Assembly: GCA_964406445.1 (NCBI GenBank)
Contig: CAYORU010000004.1
Span: forward strand, 1 to 64,000
Length of the DNA: 64,000 nt
From: SG8-30 sp964406445
GTDB lineage: Bacteria; Pseudomonadota; Gammaproteobacteria; Steroidobacterales; Steroidobacteraceae
Direction of reading: 5' to 3'
Under the pieces are notes generated by a model. It made no database searches. It was given only the letters and a program-made list of their open reading frames with translations, and was not told the origin of the DNA. The first letter of the stretch is position 1, and each line of letters starts with the position of its first letter. This document shows positions 50,561 to 60,721 of this stretch, one piece after another. The position numbers and the translations under genes were made by a program.

Positions 50561-51031
50561 TCAGCCGCCCGACGCGCCGCAGGACTCGTCGACCGCCTGC
50601 TTGGCCTCGACGCGCGCTGCCGCGAGCTCGGCGTCGGTGAGGTACTGGCGCTGGCCGTCGGCCGTCGTGCGATACAGGCGCCGCGACTCGATGTACTGGG
50701 TGTAGCGGTCCCGCGCCTGCTTGCACTGCTCGGCGCGCTTCGACTCGAGGTCGCGCTGCACCGCGACCGCCGCGGCCCGCGTCTCGCCATCCGGCGCGTC
50801 CGCCTCGCTGAAGCCCGCCGGCAGCGTGTCGGCCGCCGGCTCGTCGGCGTCCTCGTCCGCGGCAAAGCCGCCGCGCTGGTGCGTGGACAGGATGCGGGCG
50901 CCCGGCTCGCGAGGCGGCAGGTCGGAGTAGTGGATCTGCCCGCGGGCATCGACCCACTTGTAGACCGTCTCGGCGGTGGCGACCGTGGCCACTGTGGCGA
51001 GCATGAGCGCGAAGATCGTCTGCTTGAGCAT
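50561..51031 (-). CDS. Exported DUF4124 domain protein
   Basis: 156-residue secreted protein. Signal peptide MLKQTIFALMLATVATVATA followed by the DUF4124 core ETVYKWVDARGQIHYSDLPP. A negatively charged linker and a helical C-terminus with three cysteines follow. The ATG at 51031 has GGAG at good spacing and is preferred to an upstream ATG at 51043. DUF4124 proteins are periplasmic; function unknown. Confidence 0.8.
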   Translation of the reverse strand: MLKQTIFALMLATVATVATAETVYKWVDARGQIHYSDLPPREPGARILSTHQRGGFAADEDADEPAADTLPAGFSEADAPDGETRAAAVAVQRDLESKRAEQCKQARDRYTQYIESRRLYRTTADGQRQYLTDAELAAARVEAKQAVDESCGASGG

Positions 51032-51178
51032 GTCGGGCTCCATCCTGGGCAAGCGGCCGGCCGGCCGGGCCGGACGCCTCCATACACTAATCCAAGTCGC
51101 CGGCGACGGGGACGGGAAACCTGCGAGCCGGTTCACAATTGACCGCAGGCGCGGGGCGAAGTGCCGGGTCCTGCCGGC

Positions 51179-51213
51179 AAAAAAGAAGGGCGGGCACCTT
51201 GCGGTGCCCGCCC
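51179..51213 (-). terminator. Rho-independent terminator of amtB
   Basis: On the minus strand, GGGCGGGCACC / GGTGCCCGCCC (11-bp perfect stem) around a GCAA loop, then TTCTTTTTT. Lies 28 bp after the amtB stop. A run of about nine G (plus strand, near 51227-51236) sits between. Confidence 0.92.
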
Positions 51214-51240
51214 CACAGCCGTCCCCGGGGGGGGGAGGGG

Positions 51241-52764
<1,524 letters not shown>

Positions 52765-52831
52765 TTCTCTCCTCCAGCGGTCTGCGTGCTTGTAGGAATA
52801 CATTCGTCCCCTCGAGCCTCGGCGGGGGCCG

Positions 52832-53170
52832 TCACAGGGCGGCGGGGCCGGCTTCGCCGGTACGGATGCGGATCGCTTCCTCGAGCTCCGCCACGAACAC
52901 CCGTCCATCCCCCTTGCGCCCGGTCCGCGCCACGTTGCAGATGGCCTCGACGACCTGGTCGGTCAGCTCGTCGTCCACCGCCACCTCGATCCGTATGCGC
53001 GGCTGCCAGTCGAACCGGTACTCGGCTCCCCGGTACACCTCGGTGCGCGGCGGTCCGCCGCCGTGCTCCTCCACCTCGGTCACCGTCAGCCCCACCAGCC
53101 CCATCCGCGCTACGACCATCCTCACGTCGTCGAGACGATGTGGACGGATCAGGGCGCTGATGAGCTTCAT
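52832..53170 (-). CDS. glnK: PII signal protein GlnK with atypical T-loop
   Basis: 112-residue PII protein. MKLISALIRPHRLDDVRMVVARMG, TEVYRGAEYRFDW (uridylylation Tyr51 kept) and TGRKGDGRVFV (B-loop) are all recognisable. The T-loop, however, reads VEEHGGGPPRTEVY where canonical PII has VKGFGRQKGHTELY, so Arg38, Gln39 and Lys40 are Gly, Gly and Pro; Lys58 is Arg. These residues bind Mg-ATP/2-oxoglutarate or contact AmtB. It is probably an AmtB partner by position but may read nitrogen status differently. Preceded by a sigma54-type promoter. Confidence 0.92.
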   Translation of the reverse strand: MKLISALIRPHRLDDVRMVVARMGLVGLTVTEVEEHGGGPPRTEVYRGAEYRFDWQPRIRIEVAVDDELTDQVVEAICNVARTGRKGDGRVFVAELEEAIRIRTGEAGPAAL

Positions 53171-53247
53171 CTGCGAAACAGCCTCCTTGCACCCGTTTTC
53201 CGTCAACACCGACCGCTGGCGCGGGCCTAGGCTCTCGCGGAAGGAAG

Positions 53248-53263
53248 TGCAGCTTCCGTGCCA
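53248..53263 (-). promoter_or_regulatory. Sigma54 (-24/-12) promoter of glnK-amtB
   Basis: Minus strand TGGCACGGAAGCTGCA: GG at -24 and GC at -12 with 10-bp spacing, one mismatch to TGGCACG-N4-TTGCA. It lies 78 bp upstream of the glnK ATG in a 260-bp divergent gap. Control by sigma54 fits nitrogen regulation of glnK-amtB in proteobacteria. Confidence 0.85.
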
Positions 53264-53325
53264 TGGCGGAACGGCTGGAGGATCAAGAACTTGGCGGGAC
53301 CGGCAGGCATGCTTTCCGTGGCGGT

Positions 53326-53342
53326 TGCACCGTTTTGGCGCA
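53326..53342. promoter_or_regulatory. NtrC-like enhancer site
   Basis: TGCACCGTTTTGGCGCA differs from the NtrC consensus TGCACC-A-N3-TGGTGCA at two positions. It is centred roughly 97 bp upstream of the predicted sigma54 start, a typical enhancer distance. A second site was not found. Confidence 0.65.
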
Positions 53343-53429
53343 GCGCGCCGCCCAGCCTGCGTGAAAGCGGGGCGCGGGTTGACGGCCGGGGGGCCGCGCC
53401 CGAAGCTTGCCGCCTCGCGGAGGTTCCCC

Positions 53430-53678
53430 TTGAACATCGATCCGAGAATCCTCGACGACCTGGCCCGGCGCCTGTCGGAGTCGGTGCCGCCCGGGCTCAC
53501 CGCCGTGCGCGACGACCTCGAACGCAACTTCCGCGCGGTGCTGCAGTCCGGCCTCGCCCGACTCGACCTCGTCACGCGGCAGGAATTCGACGTCCAGGCG
53601 GGCGTCTTGCGCCGCTCGCGCGAGCGGCTCGAGCAGCTCGAGGCGCGGCTCGCGGCGCTGGAGTCGAGCCAGCGCTGA
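53430..53678 (+). CDS. ubiK: UbiK family ubiquinone biosynthesis accessory factor
   Basis: 82-residue BMFP/YqiC-type protein. The N-terminal part is amphipathic (DPRILDDLARRLSESVPPGL), and the C-terminal coiled coil follows QEFDVQAGVLRRSRERLEQLEARLAALE. UbiK binds UbiJ and helps aerobic ubiquinone synthesis. TTG start at 53430 with a GGAGG site upstream. It lies divergent from glnK and upstream of comM, an order known in pseudomonads. Confidence 0.85.
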   Translation: MNIDPRILDDLARRLSESVPPGLTAVRDDLERNFRAVLQSGLARLDLVTRQEFDVQAGVLRRSRERLEQLEARLAALESSQR

Positions 53679-53706
53679 GCCGCCGCGGCCCAGGGCGAGG
53701 CCGCGC

Positions 53707-55209
53707 TTGAGCCTCGCCGCCGTCCTGACCCGCGCGCATTTCGCGCTCGAGGCGCCGACGGTCCGGGTCGAGGTCTACTGCGGGCCCGGGCTGCCGCAGC
53801 TGTCCGTGGTCGGCCTCGCCGAGGCCGCGGTCCGCGAGAGCCGTGACCGGGTCCGGGCCGCGCTCGCGGTGTCGGGCTTCGAGTTCCCGGCCGGGCGGGT
53901 CACGGTCAATCTCGCGCCCGCGGACCTGCCGAAGGGCGGCGGCCGATTCGACCTGGCCATCGCGCTCGGGATCCTGGCGGCCTCCGGGCAGCTGCCGGCG
54001 GAGCGGCTCGCCGGCACCGAGTTCTACGGCGAGCTATCCCTGTCCGGCGAGCTTCGACCCGTGCGTGGCACGCTCGTCGCGGCGGCCCGCGCCGGGACGG
54101 AGGGTCACCGCCTCGTCGTGCCCGCCGACTGCGTCGCCGAGGCGCGTGCGGCAGGGGCGGCGCCGGTGGCCGGTGCGGCGAGCCTCGCGGAGGTCTGCGC
54201 CGCGCTCGCCGGCCGCGCGGACCTCGAGTTCGGGCACGGCGCGGGCGCCCCGCCTGCTGCGCCGCAGGCGCCGGACCTCGCGGACGTCCGCGGCCAGGCG
54301 CACGCGCGCCGGGCGCTCGAGGTCGCCGCCGCCGGGCGCCACGGGCTGCTGCTGTCAGGACCGCCCGGGGCCGGCAAGAGCATGCTGGCGGTCCGGCTGC
54401 CCGGGCTGCTGCCGCCGCTCGACGAGGCGCAGGCGCTCGAGACCGCGATGATCCACGCCGTCGCCCACGACCCGCCGCCGCCCGCGCGCTGGCGGACGCC
54501 GCCGTTTCGCGCGCCGCACCACGGCGCTTCCGCCGCCGCGGTGATCGGCGGTGGCGCGCGGCCGCGGCCCGGCGAGGTCTCGCTCGCCCACAACGGCGTC
54601 CTGTTTCTCGACGAACTGCCCGAGTTCCGCCGCGACGTGCTCGAGGCGCTGCGCGAGCCGCTCGAGGCGGGCGAGGTGCGCATCGCCCGCGCCGGCTACC
54701 GGGCGAGCTTTCCCGCGTGCTTCCAGCTGGTTGCCGCGATGAATCCCTGTCCCTGCGGCTTCGCCGGCGACCCTGGCGGGCGCTGCCGCTGCGGCCCGGC
54801 GGAGATCCAGCGCTACGCCATGCGCGTGTCGGGGCCGCTGCTCGATCGCATCGACCTGCACGTCAGCGTGAGCCGGGTGGAGTACTCGAGCCTGCGCGGC
54901 AGCCCGGGCGAGGGCAGCGGACCGGTCGCTGCCCGGGTCGAGGCGGCCCGCATCCGCCAGCGGCTGCGCGGCGCGCTGAACAGCGAGCTCGCCGGCCGCG
55001 CGCTCGATGACGCCTGCGCGCTGGACCAGGAATGCGACCGGCTGCTGGCGCGCGCGGCTGAACGGCTCGGCCTCTCGGCGCGCGCCTGCCACCGCACCCT
55101 TCGGGTCGCCCGCAGCATCGCCGACCTCGCGGGCGCGCCGCGGGTCGGCCTCGAGCATCTGACGGAAGCGCTGGGTTACCGGCCGCCGGCCGCGACCGGC
55201 GTCAGCTGA
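53707..55209 (+). CDS. comM: YifB family Mg chelatase-like AAA ATPase (ComM)
   Basis: 500-residue protein. Lon-protease-like N-terminal domain (LAAVLTRAHFALEAPTVRVEVYCGPGLPQLSVVGL) then AAA+ Mg-chelatase domain: Walker A GPPGAGKSM, PFRAPHHGASAAAVIGGG, Walker B LFLDELPEFRRD, sensor and Cys-rich MNPCPCGFAGDPGGRCRC. ComM is a hexameric branch-migration helicase needed in natural transformation. TTG start. Its stop is directly adjacent to the convergent cytochrome gene stop. Confidence 0.93.
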   Translation: MSLAAVLTRAHFALEAPTVRVEVYCGPGLPQLSVVGLAEAAVRESRDRVRAALAVSGFEFPAGRVTVNLAPADLPKGGGRFDLAIALGILAASGQLPAERLAGTEFYGELSLSGELRPVRGTLVAAARAGTEGHRLVVPADCVAEARAAGAAPVAGAASLAEVCAALAGRADLEFGHGAGAPPAAPQAPDLADVRGQAHARRALEVAAAGRHGLLLSGPPGAGKSMLAVRLPGLLPPLDEAQALETAMIHAVAHDPPPPARWRTPPFRAPHHGASAAAVIGGGARPRPGEVSLAHNGVLFLDELPEFRRDVLEALREPLEAGEVRIARAGYRASFPACFQLVAAMNPCPCGFAGDPGGRCRCGPAEIQRYAMRVSGPLLDRIDLHVSVSRVEYSSLRGSPGEGSGPVAARVEAARIRQRLRGALNSELAGRALDDACALDQECDRLLARAAERLGLSARACHRTLRVARSIADLAGAPRVGLEHLTEALGYRPPAATGVS

Positions 55210-55734
55210 TCAGCGGGCCTGCGCCACCATGTAGTCGACGGCCTCGCGGATCAGCTCGTCGGTCAGGTCGGCGCGCCCGCCGCGGGCAGGCATGACGCCG
55301 GCCTGGCCCTGGAAACCCTCGATCGAGTGGCGGTACAGGACATCCATGCCCTGCGCGATCCGCGGCGCCCAGGCCGCCCGGTCGCCGCTCTTCGGCGCGC
55401 CGGCGATGCCCGGGCCGTGACAGGTCGTGCAGACCGCGCGGTAGGTCTCCTCGCCGTTCGCGGGCAGCGACACCGCCACGGTGGCAGCCGGCGCCGCGCC
55501 GGGCGGCGGGGCGATGGCCAGCGCCGAGTTGTCCTCGCCGGCGATCGCGACCTGGCCGATGGCCTTCACTCGGGCCGCGACGTCCGCCTGCAGCAGCGGG
55601 TCGTCCGCGACGTGCTGGGCGGTCATGCCGCCACCGACCCACTTGGCCAGCACGAACAGGAAGATCGTGATCGCCACCAGGATGCCCAGCACCGCGCTGA
55701 AAACGTTGAAAAAGTGGTCGTCCTGCTTGCTCAC
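55210..55734 (-). CDS. Cytochrome c5 family protein
   Basis: 174-residue single-heme c-type cytochrome. N-terminal membrane anchor HFFNVFSAVLGILVAITIFLFVL, a linker with Ala/Pro, then heme motif AVCTTCHGPG and a distal Met in MPARGGRADLTDELI. The GTG start at 55734 has GGAG upstream; the frame extends further upstream without support. Membrane-anchored, periplasmic electron carrier. Confidence 0.88.
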   Translation of the reverse strand: MSKQDDHFFNVFSAVLGILVAITIFLFVLAKWVGGGMTAQHVADDPLLQADVAARVKAIGQVAIAGEDNSALAIAPPPGAAPAATVAVSLPANGEETYRAVCTTCHGPGIAGAPKSGDRAAWAPRIAQGMDVLYRHSIEGFQGQAGVMPARGGRADLTDELIREAVDYMVAQAR

Positions 55735-55888
55735 GGGCAACTCCGGCGAAGGGCGCGAATCGGGGCGCGAGTATAGCCGCCGGGAACCGCCCACAAAAGG
55801 CGGGGGCAGCGGCGGAGGGCCGGAGCGGCTGCTACAATTCCCGGCCTCGGCGGCCCGGCCCGTGTCCGGCGCCCGGCCCGAGCACAGC

Positions 55889-55965
<77 letters not shown>

Positions 55966-56004
55966 TTTTCACGCGGTCCGTTCCGGTCACATCGATAGCG
56001 GATC

Positions 56005-57246
56005 ATGAAGCACACCGCCGACATCGTGATCGCCGGCGCCGGCGTGATCGGCATGAGCATCGCCCTGCAGCTCGCGCGCCGCTCGCGGGCGCGGATCCTC
56101 GTGCTCGAGAAAGCCACGAGCGCCGGGCGGGGCTCGACCGGGGCCTCCTCCGCCGTCTGCCGCCACAAGTACAGCCACGGCGAAATGGTGGCGCTGGCCC
56201 GCGACGGGATCGGCGCGTACCGGCGCTGGCGCGACTTCGTCGAGCTCACCGAGCCGCGCGCGCGATTCCAGGACGTGGGCGTGTTGTGGCTCGGTGATGG
56301 GCGGCCGGAATGGCCGGCCAGGGACGCGAGCCGCCTCGCGGCACTCGGCGTCCGCACCGCCGTGCTCGACGACGCCGAGCTTTCCGCGCGTTTCCCGGCC
56401 ATCAATCCGTGCCCGGGCGCGCCCGACGTGCTGGCGGCGGACCCGCATCGCTGTGGCGGGGGCGGGCCGCACCTGCTCGAGCTCGACGCGGGCTTCATCG
56501 ATCCGCTCGACGTCCTGGCCGACCTGATCGACAGCGCCCGCGAGCAGGGCGTGGAGTTGCGTTTCGGTGCCAAGGTCGTCGGCGTGGAGTTGCAGGGCGG
56601 GCGCGTCGCGGGCGCGCGCCTTGCCGACGGCAGCGCCGTCGCCTGCGAGACGCTCATCAGCGCGAGCGGACCCTGGTGCTTGCGGCTGTTCGAGCGGATC
56701 GGTCTCGACTGTCCCTGGCGCCTCGAGCCGGTCCGCATCCAGGTCGCCCACCTCGATCGGCCGGCGGGCGTGGAGGGAGCGCTGCCGGTGGTCTGCGACG
56801 TCGCTGGCGGGATCTACTTCCGCCCGCAGAACCGCGGCCAGCAGATCATCGTCGGCTCGGTGCGCGAGGAGGACGAGCGGGAGACCGTTGCCGATCCCGA
56901 CGCCTACGCCGACTACGTCGACGACGAGTTCGTGCGCACGATGGTCTTTGCCCTCGAGCACCGCCTGCGCGGCCTGGCCCCGGTCCGCCGGCCGCGCGGC
57001 TACAGCGGGCTCTACACCATGAACCGCACCGACGTTCACCCCATCGTCGGCCCGACGCCGGTCGCGGGACTGATCGTCGCCAACGGCTTCAGCGGCCACG
57101 GCTTCAAGCTGGCGCCGGCGATCGGCGCGCTGGTGGCCCGCCGGCTGGCGGGCGCGGCGGCGTCGTTCGACACCGCGGTCGATGGGGGTTTCCTCGCCTT
57201 CGACCGCCAGCCCATCAAGCTGGAATCCCTGAGCGTGCTCGCCTGA
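56005..57246 (+). CDS. FAD-dependent oxidoreductase (sarcosine-oxidase-beta/DAO-like)
   Basis: 413-residue DAO-family oxidoreductase. FAD-binding start ADIVIAGAGVIGMSIALQLARRS (GxGxxG), STGASSAVCRHKYSHGEMV, and a C-terminal PRGYSGLYTMNRTDVHPIVGPTP with NGFSGHGFKLAPAIG. These are like sarcosine oxidase beta and D-amino-acid dehydrogenase-like enzymes. Substrate is unknown; amine or amino-acid oxidation is likely. Starts 40 bp after the tRNA. Confidence 0.87.
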   Translation: MKHTADIVIAGAGVIGMSIALQLARRSRARILVLEKATSAGRGSTGASSAVCRHKYSHGEMVALARDGIGAYRRWRDFVELTEPRARFQDVGVLWLGDGRPEWPARDASRLAALGVRTAVLDDAELSARFPAINPCPGAPDVLAADPHRCGGGGPHLLELDAGFIDPLDVLADLIDSAREQGVELRFGAKVVGVELQGGRVAGARLADGSAVACETLISASGPWCLRLFERIGLDCPWRLEPVRIQVAHLDRPAGVEGALPVVCDVAGGIYFRPQNRGQQIIVGSVREEDERETVADPDAYADYVDDEFVRTMVFALEHRLRGLAPVRRPRGYSGLYTMNRTDVHPIVGPTPVAGLIVANGFSGHGFKLAPAIGALVARRLAGAAASFDTAVDGGFLAFDRQPIKLESLSVLA

Positions 57247-57282
57247 CGCGAAGACTGCTGGAGCGACGCGCGGCGGGCCGCG

Positions 57283-58254
57283 CTACAGCCAGCCCTTGCG
57301 CTTGAAGAACAGGTAGGGCCCGATCGCCGAGGCGACCATCAGGAGCAGCGCGAGGGGGTAGCCTAGGTGCCAATCCAGCTCGGGCATGAAGTGGAAGTTC
57401 ATGCCGTAGATGCTCGCGATCAGGGTCGGCGGCAGGAACACGACGGCAACCACCGAGAAGATCTTCACGGTCTCGTTCTGCTCGATGTTGATCAGGCCGA
57501 GGGTCGCCTGCAGCATGAACGAGGCCTTGTTGCTGACGAAGCTGGCGTGGTCGGAGAGGGCCAGCACGTCGCGGGACTGGGTCTTGAGGCGCGAGCGAAC
57601 CTCCGGGCTCAGGCTCGCCTGCCCGGACTGCTGGACGAAGGAGAGCAGCCGGCCGAGGCTGACCAGGCTCTCGCGCGCCTTCGAGATCAGGTCGCCGTTG
57701 CGGCCGATGCGCTCCATCACCGCGCGCATGTCCCGGGAGAAGGTCCGCCGCCGGCGCTGCGGCGCGAACACGCCGGCGGACAGCTCGTCGAGGTCCATGC
57801 CTACCCGCTCGAGCACGTCGGCGATGCGCTCGATCACCGACTCGAGCAGCCCGGCGAGGATCATCGGCGCCGATCCGCAGGCGGAAGCGTGCCGTTCGGC
57901 GTAGGCGGCGAAGCGCCGGAACGGCAGCGGGTCGTGGTAGCGGTTGGTGATCAGCTTGTTGCCGGTGAGGATGAAGGTGATCGCGGCAGCCTCGGGGCGC
58001 TCGGTGTCGATGCGGGTGAGCACCGTGGCGGTCATGTAGAGCGCGCCGTCTTCCTCATACAGGCGGTTCGAGGTCTCGATCTCGCGCATTTCCTCGCGGG
58101 TCGGGACCTCGATGCCGAGCAGCTGCTCGACCGCCCGCTCCTCGTCGAGCGAGGGCTCCAGCAGGTCGAGCCACAGGCAGTGCTCGGGGATCACCGCCGG
58201 CGGCGGCTCCAGCCGGGTCAGGCCTTGCGGCTCGGGGACGTAGACGTTGAGCAT
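57283..58254 (-). CDS. corA: Magnesium/cobalt transporter CorA
   Basis: 323-residue CorA. The signature GMN is in SIYGMNFHFMPELDW between the two C-terminal helices (FSVVAVVFLPPTLIASI; LALLLMVASAIGPYLFF). A long cytoplasmic N-terminal region with coiled-coil (LLSFVQQSGQASLSPEVRSRLK) precedes. A pentameric channel that imports Mg2+. No unusual residues noticed. Confidence 0.95.
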   Translation of the reverse strand: MLNVYVPEPQGLTRLEPPPAVIPEHCLWLDLLEPSLDEERAVEQLLGIEVPTREEMREIETSNRLYEEDGALYMTATVLTRIDTERPEAAAITFILTGNKLITNRYHDPLPFRRFAAYAERHASACGSAPMILAGLLESVIERIADVLERVGMDLDELSAGVFAPQRRRRTFSRDMRAVMERIGRNGDLISKARESLVSLGRLLSFVQQSGQASLSPEVRSRLKTQSRDVLALSDHASFVSNKASFMLQATLGLINIEQNETVKIFSVVAVVFLPPTLIASIYGMNFHFMPELDWHLGYPLALLLMVASAIGPYLFFKRKGWL

Positions 58255-58311
58255 GGCTGACCGCGTTTTAGCACAGCCGCCCGGGACGGCGCCCGCGCGG
58301 GCGCCGGGACG

Positions 58312-59208
58312 TCAGCGCGTGCTGCTGCGCTCGCGCGCGGCGAGGTCGCCGATGACCTGGAACATCGCGTCCACGCCGCCGGCCATGCTCACGTCGGTGG
58401 TGAACTTGCCCTGCACCACGGCCATCGGCGTGTGGTCGGCGAGGTAGCGCCGCGACAGGTTCTCGGCCTGCCTGATGCGATTCTCCACGGCGAAGCTGCG
58501 GTAGGTCTTGCCGAAGTCCTCGGCGCTGACGCCGTTGCTGGCCAGGAACTCGCGCACGCGGCGCTCGGTGGCGGCGGTGTCCACGCGGTTGCCCGACACG
58601 ACCGTCAGCGGGCTGCGCCTGACGTGCAGCTCGCGGAACACCGCGAGGTGCAGCGGGTCGAGCTTGCCCAGCGCCTCGAGCGTGTAGAACAGCCGCGCGT
58701 CCTCGCGCGTGACCTCGTTCCACACCACCGGCATGCGAACGACCTTCACGAACGGGGGCTTGCCGCTCTTCTCCCAGGACTCGAGGCGCGGCTCGAGGGT
58801 GAAGCAGTGCCCGCAGCCGTACCAGAAGATCTCGGTGACCTCGACCTCTCCCGGCGACACGGACACCGGCTGGGCGACGGGCAGCACCGCGAAGTGCTGG
58901 CCTTCCTTCCAGCGGAAGCTGGCCGGCGCCGGCGGCGCCGGCGTGTTGGCGGCGACCGCCGCGGCCACCGGCGAGATCGCGGCCGCGGTCGCGCTCGAGT
59001 CCACGGTCTCGCCATCGTCGGCGGCGCTGGTGACGGCCGCGTCTGCCGTCGCGCCGGGAGCCGGCGCAGGGACCGCGGCCGGCGCGGCCTCAGGGGCCGG
59101 TGCCGCGGCGGTGTCGGGGGCAACGGCGGGAGCGGGCGCTTCCTCGCGGGCGCAGGCCGAAGCGAGGAACGCGATCGCGAGGGTGGCGGCGGGCAGCGTG
59201 CGGGTCAT
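58312..59208 (-). CDS. dsbA: Thiol:disulfide interchange protein DsbA, lipoprotein-like
   Basis: 298-residue DsbA. The active site CGHC is at residues 132-135 in IFWYGCGHCFTLEP. The N-terminus is lipoprotein-like (FLASAC, C19; imperfect lipobox) followed by about 75 residues of Ala/Pro-rich low complexity that E. coli DsbA lacks. The thioredoxin fold contains the inserted helical domain; the cis-Pro loop reads VVQGKFTTDVS-like near TPMAVV. It introduces disulfides into secreted proteins. Next to cytochrome c4. Confidence 0.9.
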   Translation of the reverse strand: MTRTLPAATLAIAFLASACAREEAPAPAVAPDTAAAPAPEAAPAAVPAPAPGATADAAVTSAADDGETVDSSATAAAISPVAAAVAANTPAPPAPASFRWKEGQHFAVLPVAQPVSVSPGEVEVTEIFWYGCGHCFTLEPRLESWEKSGKPPFVKVVRMPVVWNEVTREDARLFYTLEALGKLDPLHLAVFRELHVRRSPLTVVSGNRVDTAATERRVREFLASNGVSAEDFGKTYRSFAVENRIRQAENLSRRYLADHTPMAVVQGKFTTDVSMAGGVDAMFQVIGDLAARERSSTR

Positions 59209-59279
59209 GCCAGGTCTCCCTGTCTGTCGACGCGGTCTTGGAGTCCCAGGGGCAGGCGAAGTTCAGGCCGCCGGCCGGA

Positions 59280-59903
59280 TCAGCGCAGACCCTGCAGGTA
59301 GGAGGCGACGGCGCGCATCTCCTCGTCGGTCAGCTTGCCGGAGATGGTCTGCATGATGTCGTTGCCGGCCGGCACCCGCTCGCCGGAGGCGTAGGCGCGC
59401 AGCTGGTTGTAGGTGTAGAGCGAGTGCTGGGCGCGCAGCGCCGGGTAGTTGGCGGGGCCGTTGCCCTTGCCCTGCGGTCCGTGGCAGGCGATGCAGGCCG
59501 GCAGGTCGCGGGCCGGGTCGCCGGCGCGGTAGATCTTCTCGCCGAGCTCCACGTTCGAGGGGTCGGACTCCAGGCCCTTCACCTGCTGCGCCGCGTAGTA
59601 GGCGGCGAGGTCGGCCATGTCCTCGTCCGACAGCAGCATGGCGTTCGGCATCATGATGACGTTGTTGCGCACGCCCTGCTTGAACAGCTGAAGCTGCCGG
59701 ACGACGTAGGACTCGTGCTGGCCCGCGAGGCTCGGCCACTCCGGGTTGACGCTGTTGCCGTCGACGCCGTGGCAGGCGCCGCAGACCAGGGACTTCTGCG
59801 CGCCGGCCTCGGCGTTGCCGCCGGCGAAGGCGGCTGGCGCGGCGGCGGCGAGCGTGGTGAGCAGCAGGGCGGCGAGGCGGGTCGTGTTCGTCATCGTCGT
59901 CAT
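59280..59903 (-). CDS. Di-heme cytochrome c4
   Basis: 207-residue periplasmic protein with two heme motifs, CGACHG and CIACHG, each with a distal Met (MPNAMLLSDEDMADLAAYYA; ISGKLTDEEMRAVASYL region). Signal peptide ...LLLTTLAAAAPAAFAG. The MTTMTN start at 59903 is preferred; an ATG three codons later is possible. The frame extends further upstream without a ribosome site. Donates electrons to cytochrome oxidase. Confidence 0.9.
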   Translation of the reverse strand: MTTMTNTTRLAALLLTTLAAAAPAAFAGGNAEAGAQKSLVCGACHGVDGNSVNPEWPSLAGQHESYVVRQLQLFKQGVRNNVIMMPNAMLLSDEDMADLAAYYAAQQVKGLESDPSNVELGEKIYRAGDPARDLPACIACHGPQGKGNGPANYPALRAQHSLYTYNQLRAYASGERVPAGNDIMQTISGKLTDEEMRAVASYLQGLR

Positions 59904-60019
59904 CCAGGTCTCATCCGGTCCTTGCCTGGCCGGGGCCAGGGTCATGCGGCGGGTTGGACGGTCGGGGGCCAAGCCGCGCATTATACGCAAGCCGTGGCCT
60001 GCGGCGCGCGAGTGCAGCG

Positions 60020-60661
60020 ATGGCCGTCTACCCCCACGTCCGCTACCTCAAGAGCGCCCACGAGGCCTCGCAGTTCTGCGAGGACTACGGCTCGGAGGTC
60101 GCCTTCGCCGGGCGCTCCAACAGCGGCAAATCGAGCGCGATCAACGCGATCGTCCAGCGTCGCGACCTCGCGCGGACCAGCCGCACGCCGGGCCGGACCC
60201 AGCTCGTGAACTTCTTCGAGCTCGGCCCCGGCGAGCGGCTCGTGGACCTGCCGGGCTACGGCTACGCCCAGGTCCCGCCGGAGATGCGCGAGCACTGGCG
60301 CAGGCTGATGGACGCCTATTTCGGCTCCCGGACCTCACTTTCGGGACTGTTCATCGTGATGGATGCACGCCGGCCGCTGGCGGAGATGGACTGGCGGATG
60401 ATCGAGCTGGCGCGGACCCGCGGCTGCCCGGTTCACGTGCTGCTGTCCAAGGCCGACAAGCTGGGCCGCAACGAGGCGCGCGCGACGCTCGCGCGCGCCG
60501 CGGCGGAGCTCGGCGAGGCGGCCGGCTGCCAGCTCTTCTCGGCCCAGACCAAGGAGGGCGTGGACGTGGCCCGGGCGGCGCTGACGCGGCTGCTGGCGGG
60601 GCTGCCGGCCCTAGACGCGGCCGCCGCGGGGCTGGCGCGGGCCGGCCCGACGCGCGCCTGA
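60020..60661 (+). CDS. engB: Ribosome biogenesis GTPase EngB (YihA)
   Basis: 213-residue TrmE-Era-like GTPase. G1 GRSNSGKSS, G3 DLPGYGYA, G4 LLSKADKL, and the TPGRTQLVNFF switch I motif. Needed for 50S assembly. ATG chosen by length (typical 200-215); the frame runs further upstream. Convergent with polA and the candidate sRNA between them. The same order (polA, sRNA, engB) is seen in enterics and Pseudomonas. Confidence 0.96.
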   Translation: MAVYPHVRYLKSAHEASQFCEDYGSEVAFAGRSNSGKSSAINAIVQRRDLARTSRTPGRTQLVNFFELGPGERLVDLPGYGYAQVPPEMREHWRRLMDAYFGSRTSLSGLFIVMDARRPLAEMDWRMIELARTRGCPVHVLLSKADKLGRNEARATLARAAAELGEAAGCQLFSAQTKEGVDVARAALTRLLAGLPALDAAAAGLARAGPTRA

Positions 60662-60685
60662 GGGGCCGGCCGCCAGCCTGCGGAC

Positions 60686-60721
60686 AAAAAAAGTCCCGGA
60701 GATCCTTGGGACCTCCGGGAC
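60686..60721 (-). terminator. Rho-independent terminator of the polA-side sRNA
   Basis: Stem GTCCCGGAG / CTCCGGGAC (9 bp) with an 11-nt loop followed by TTTTTTT on the minus strand. It ends the candidate sRNA and any polA read-through. On the plus strand the arm is not followed by T, so it does not serve engB. Confidence 0.9.

Noticed and set aside
51226..51240. Poly-G run downstream of amtB as a phase-variation tract
   Set aside because: It is outside any coding region or obvious promoter; it lies between the amtB stop and its terminator.
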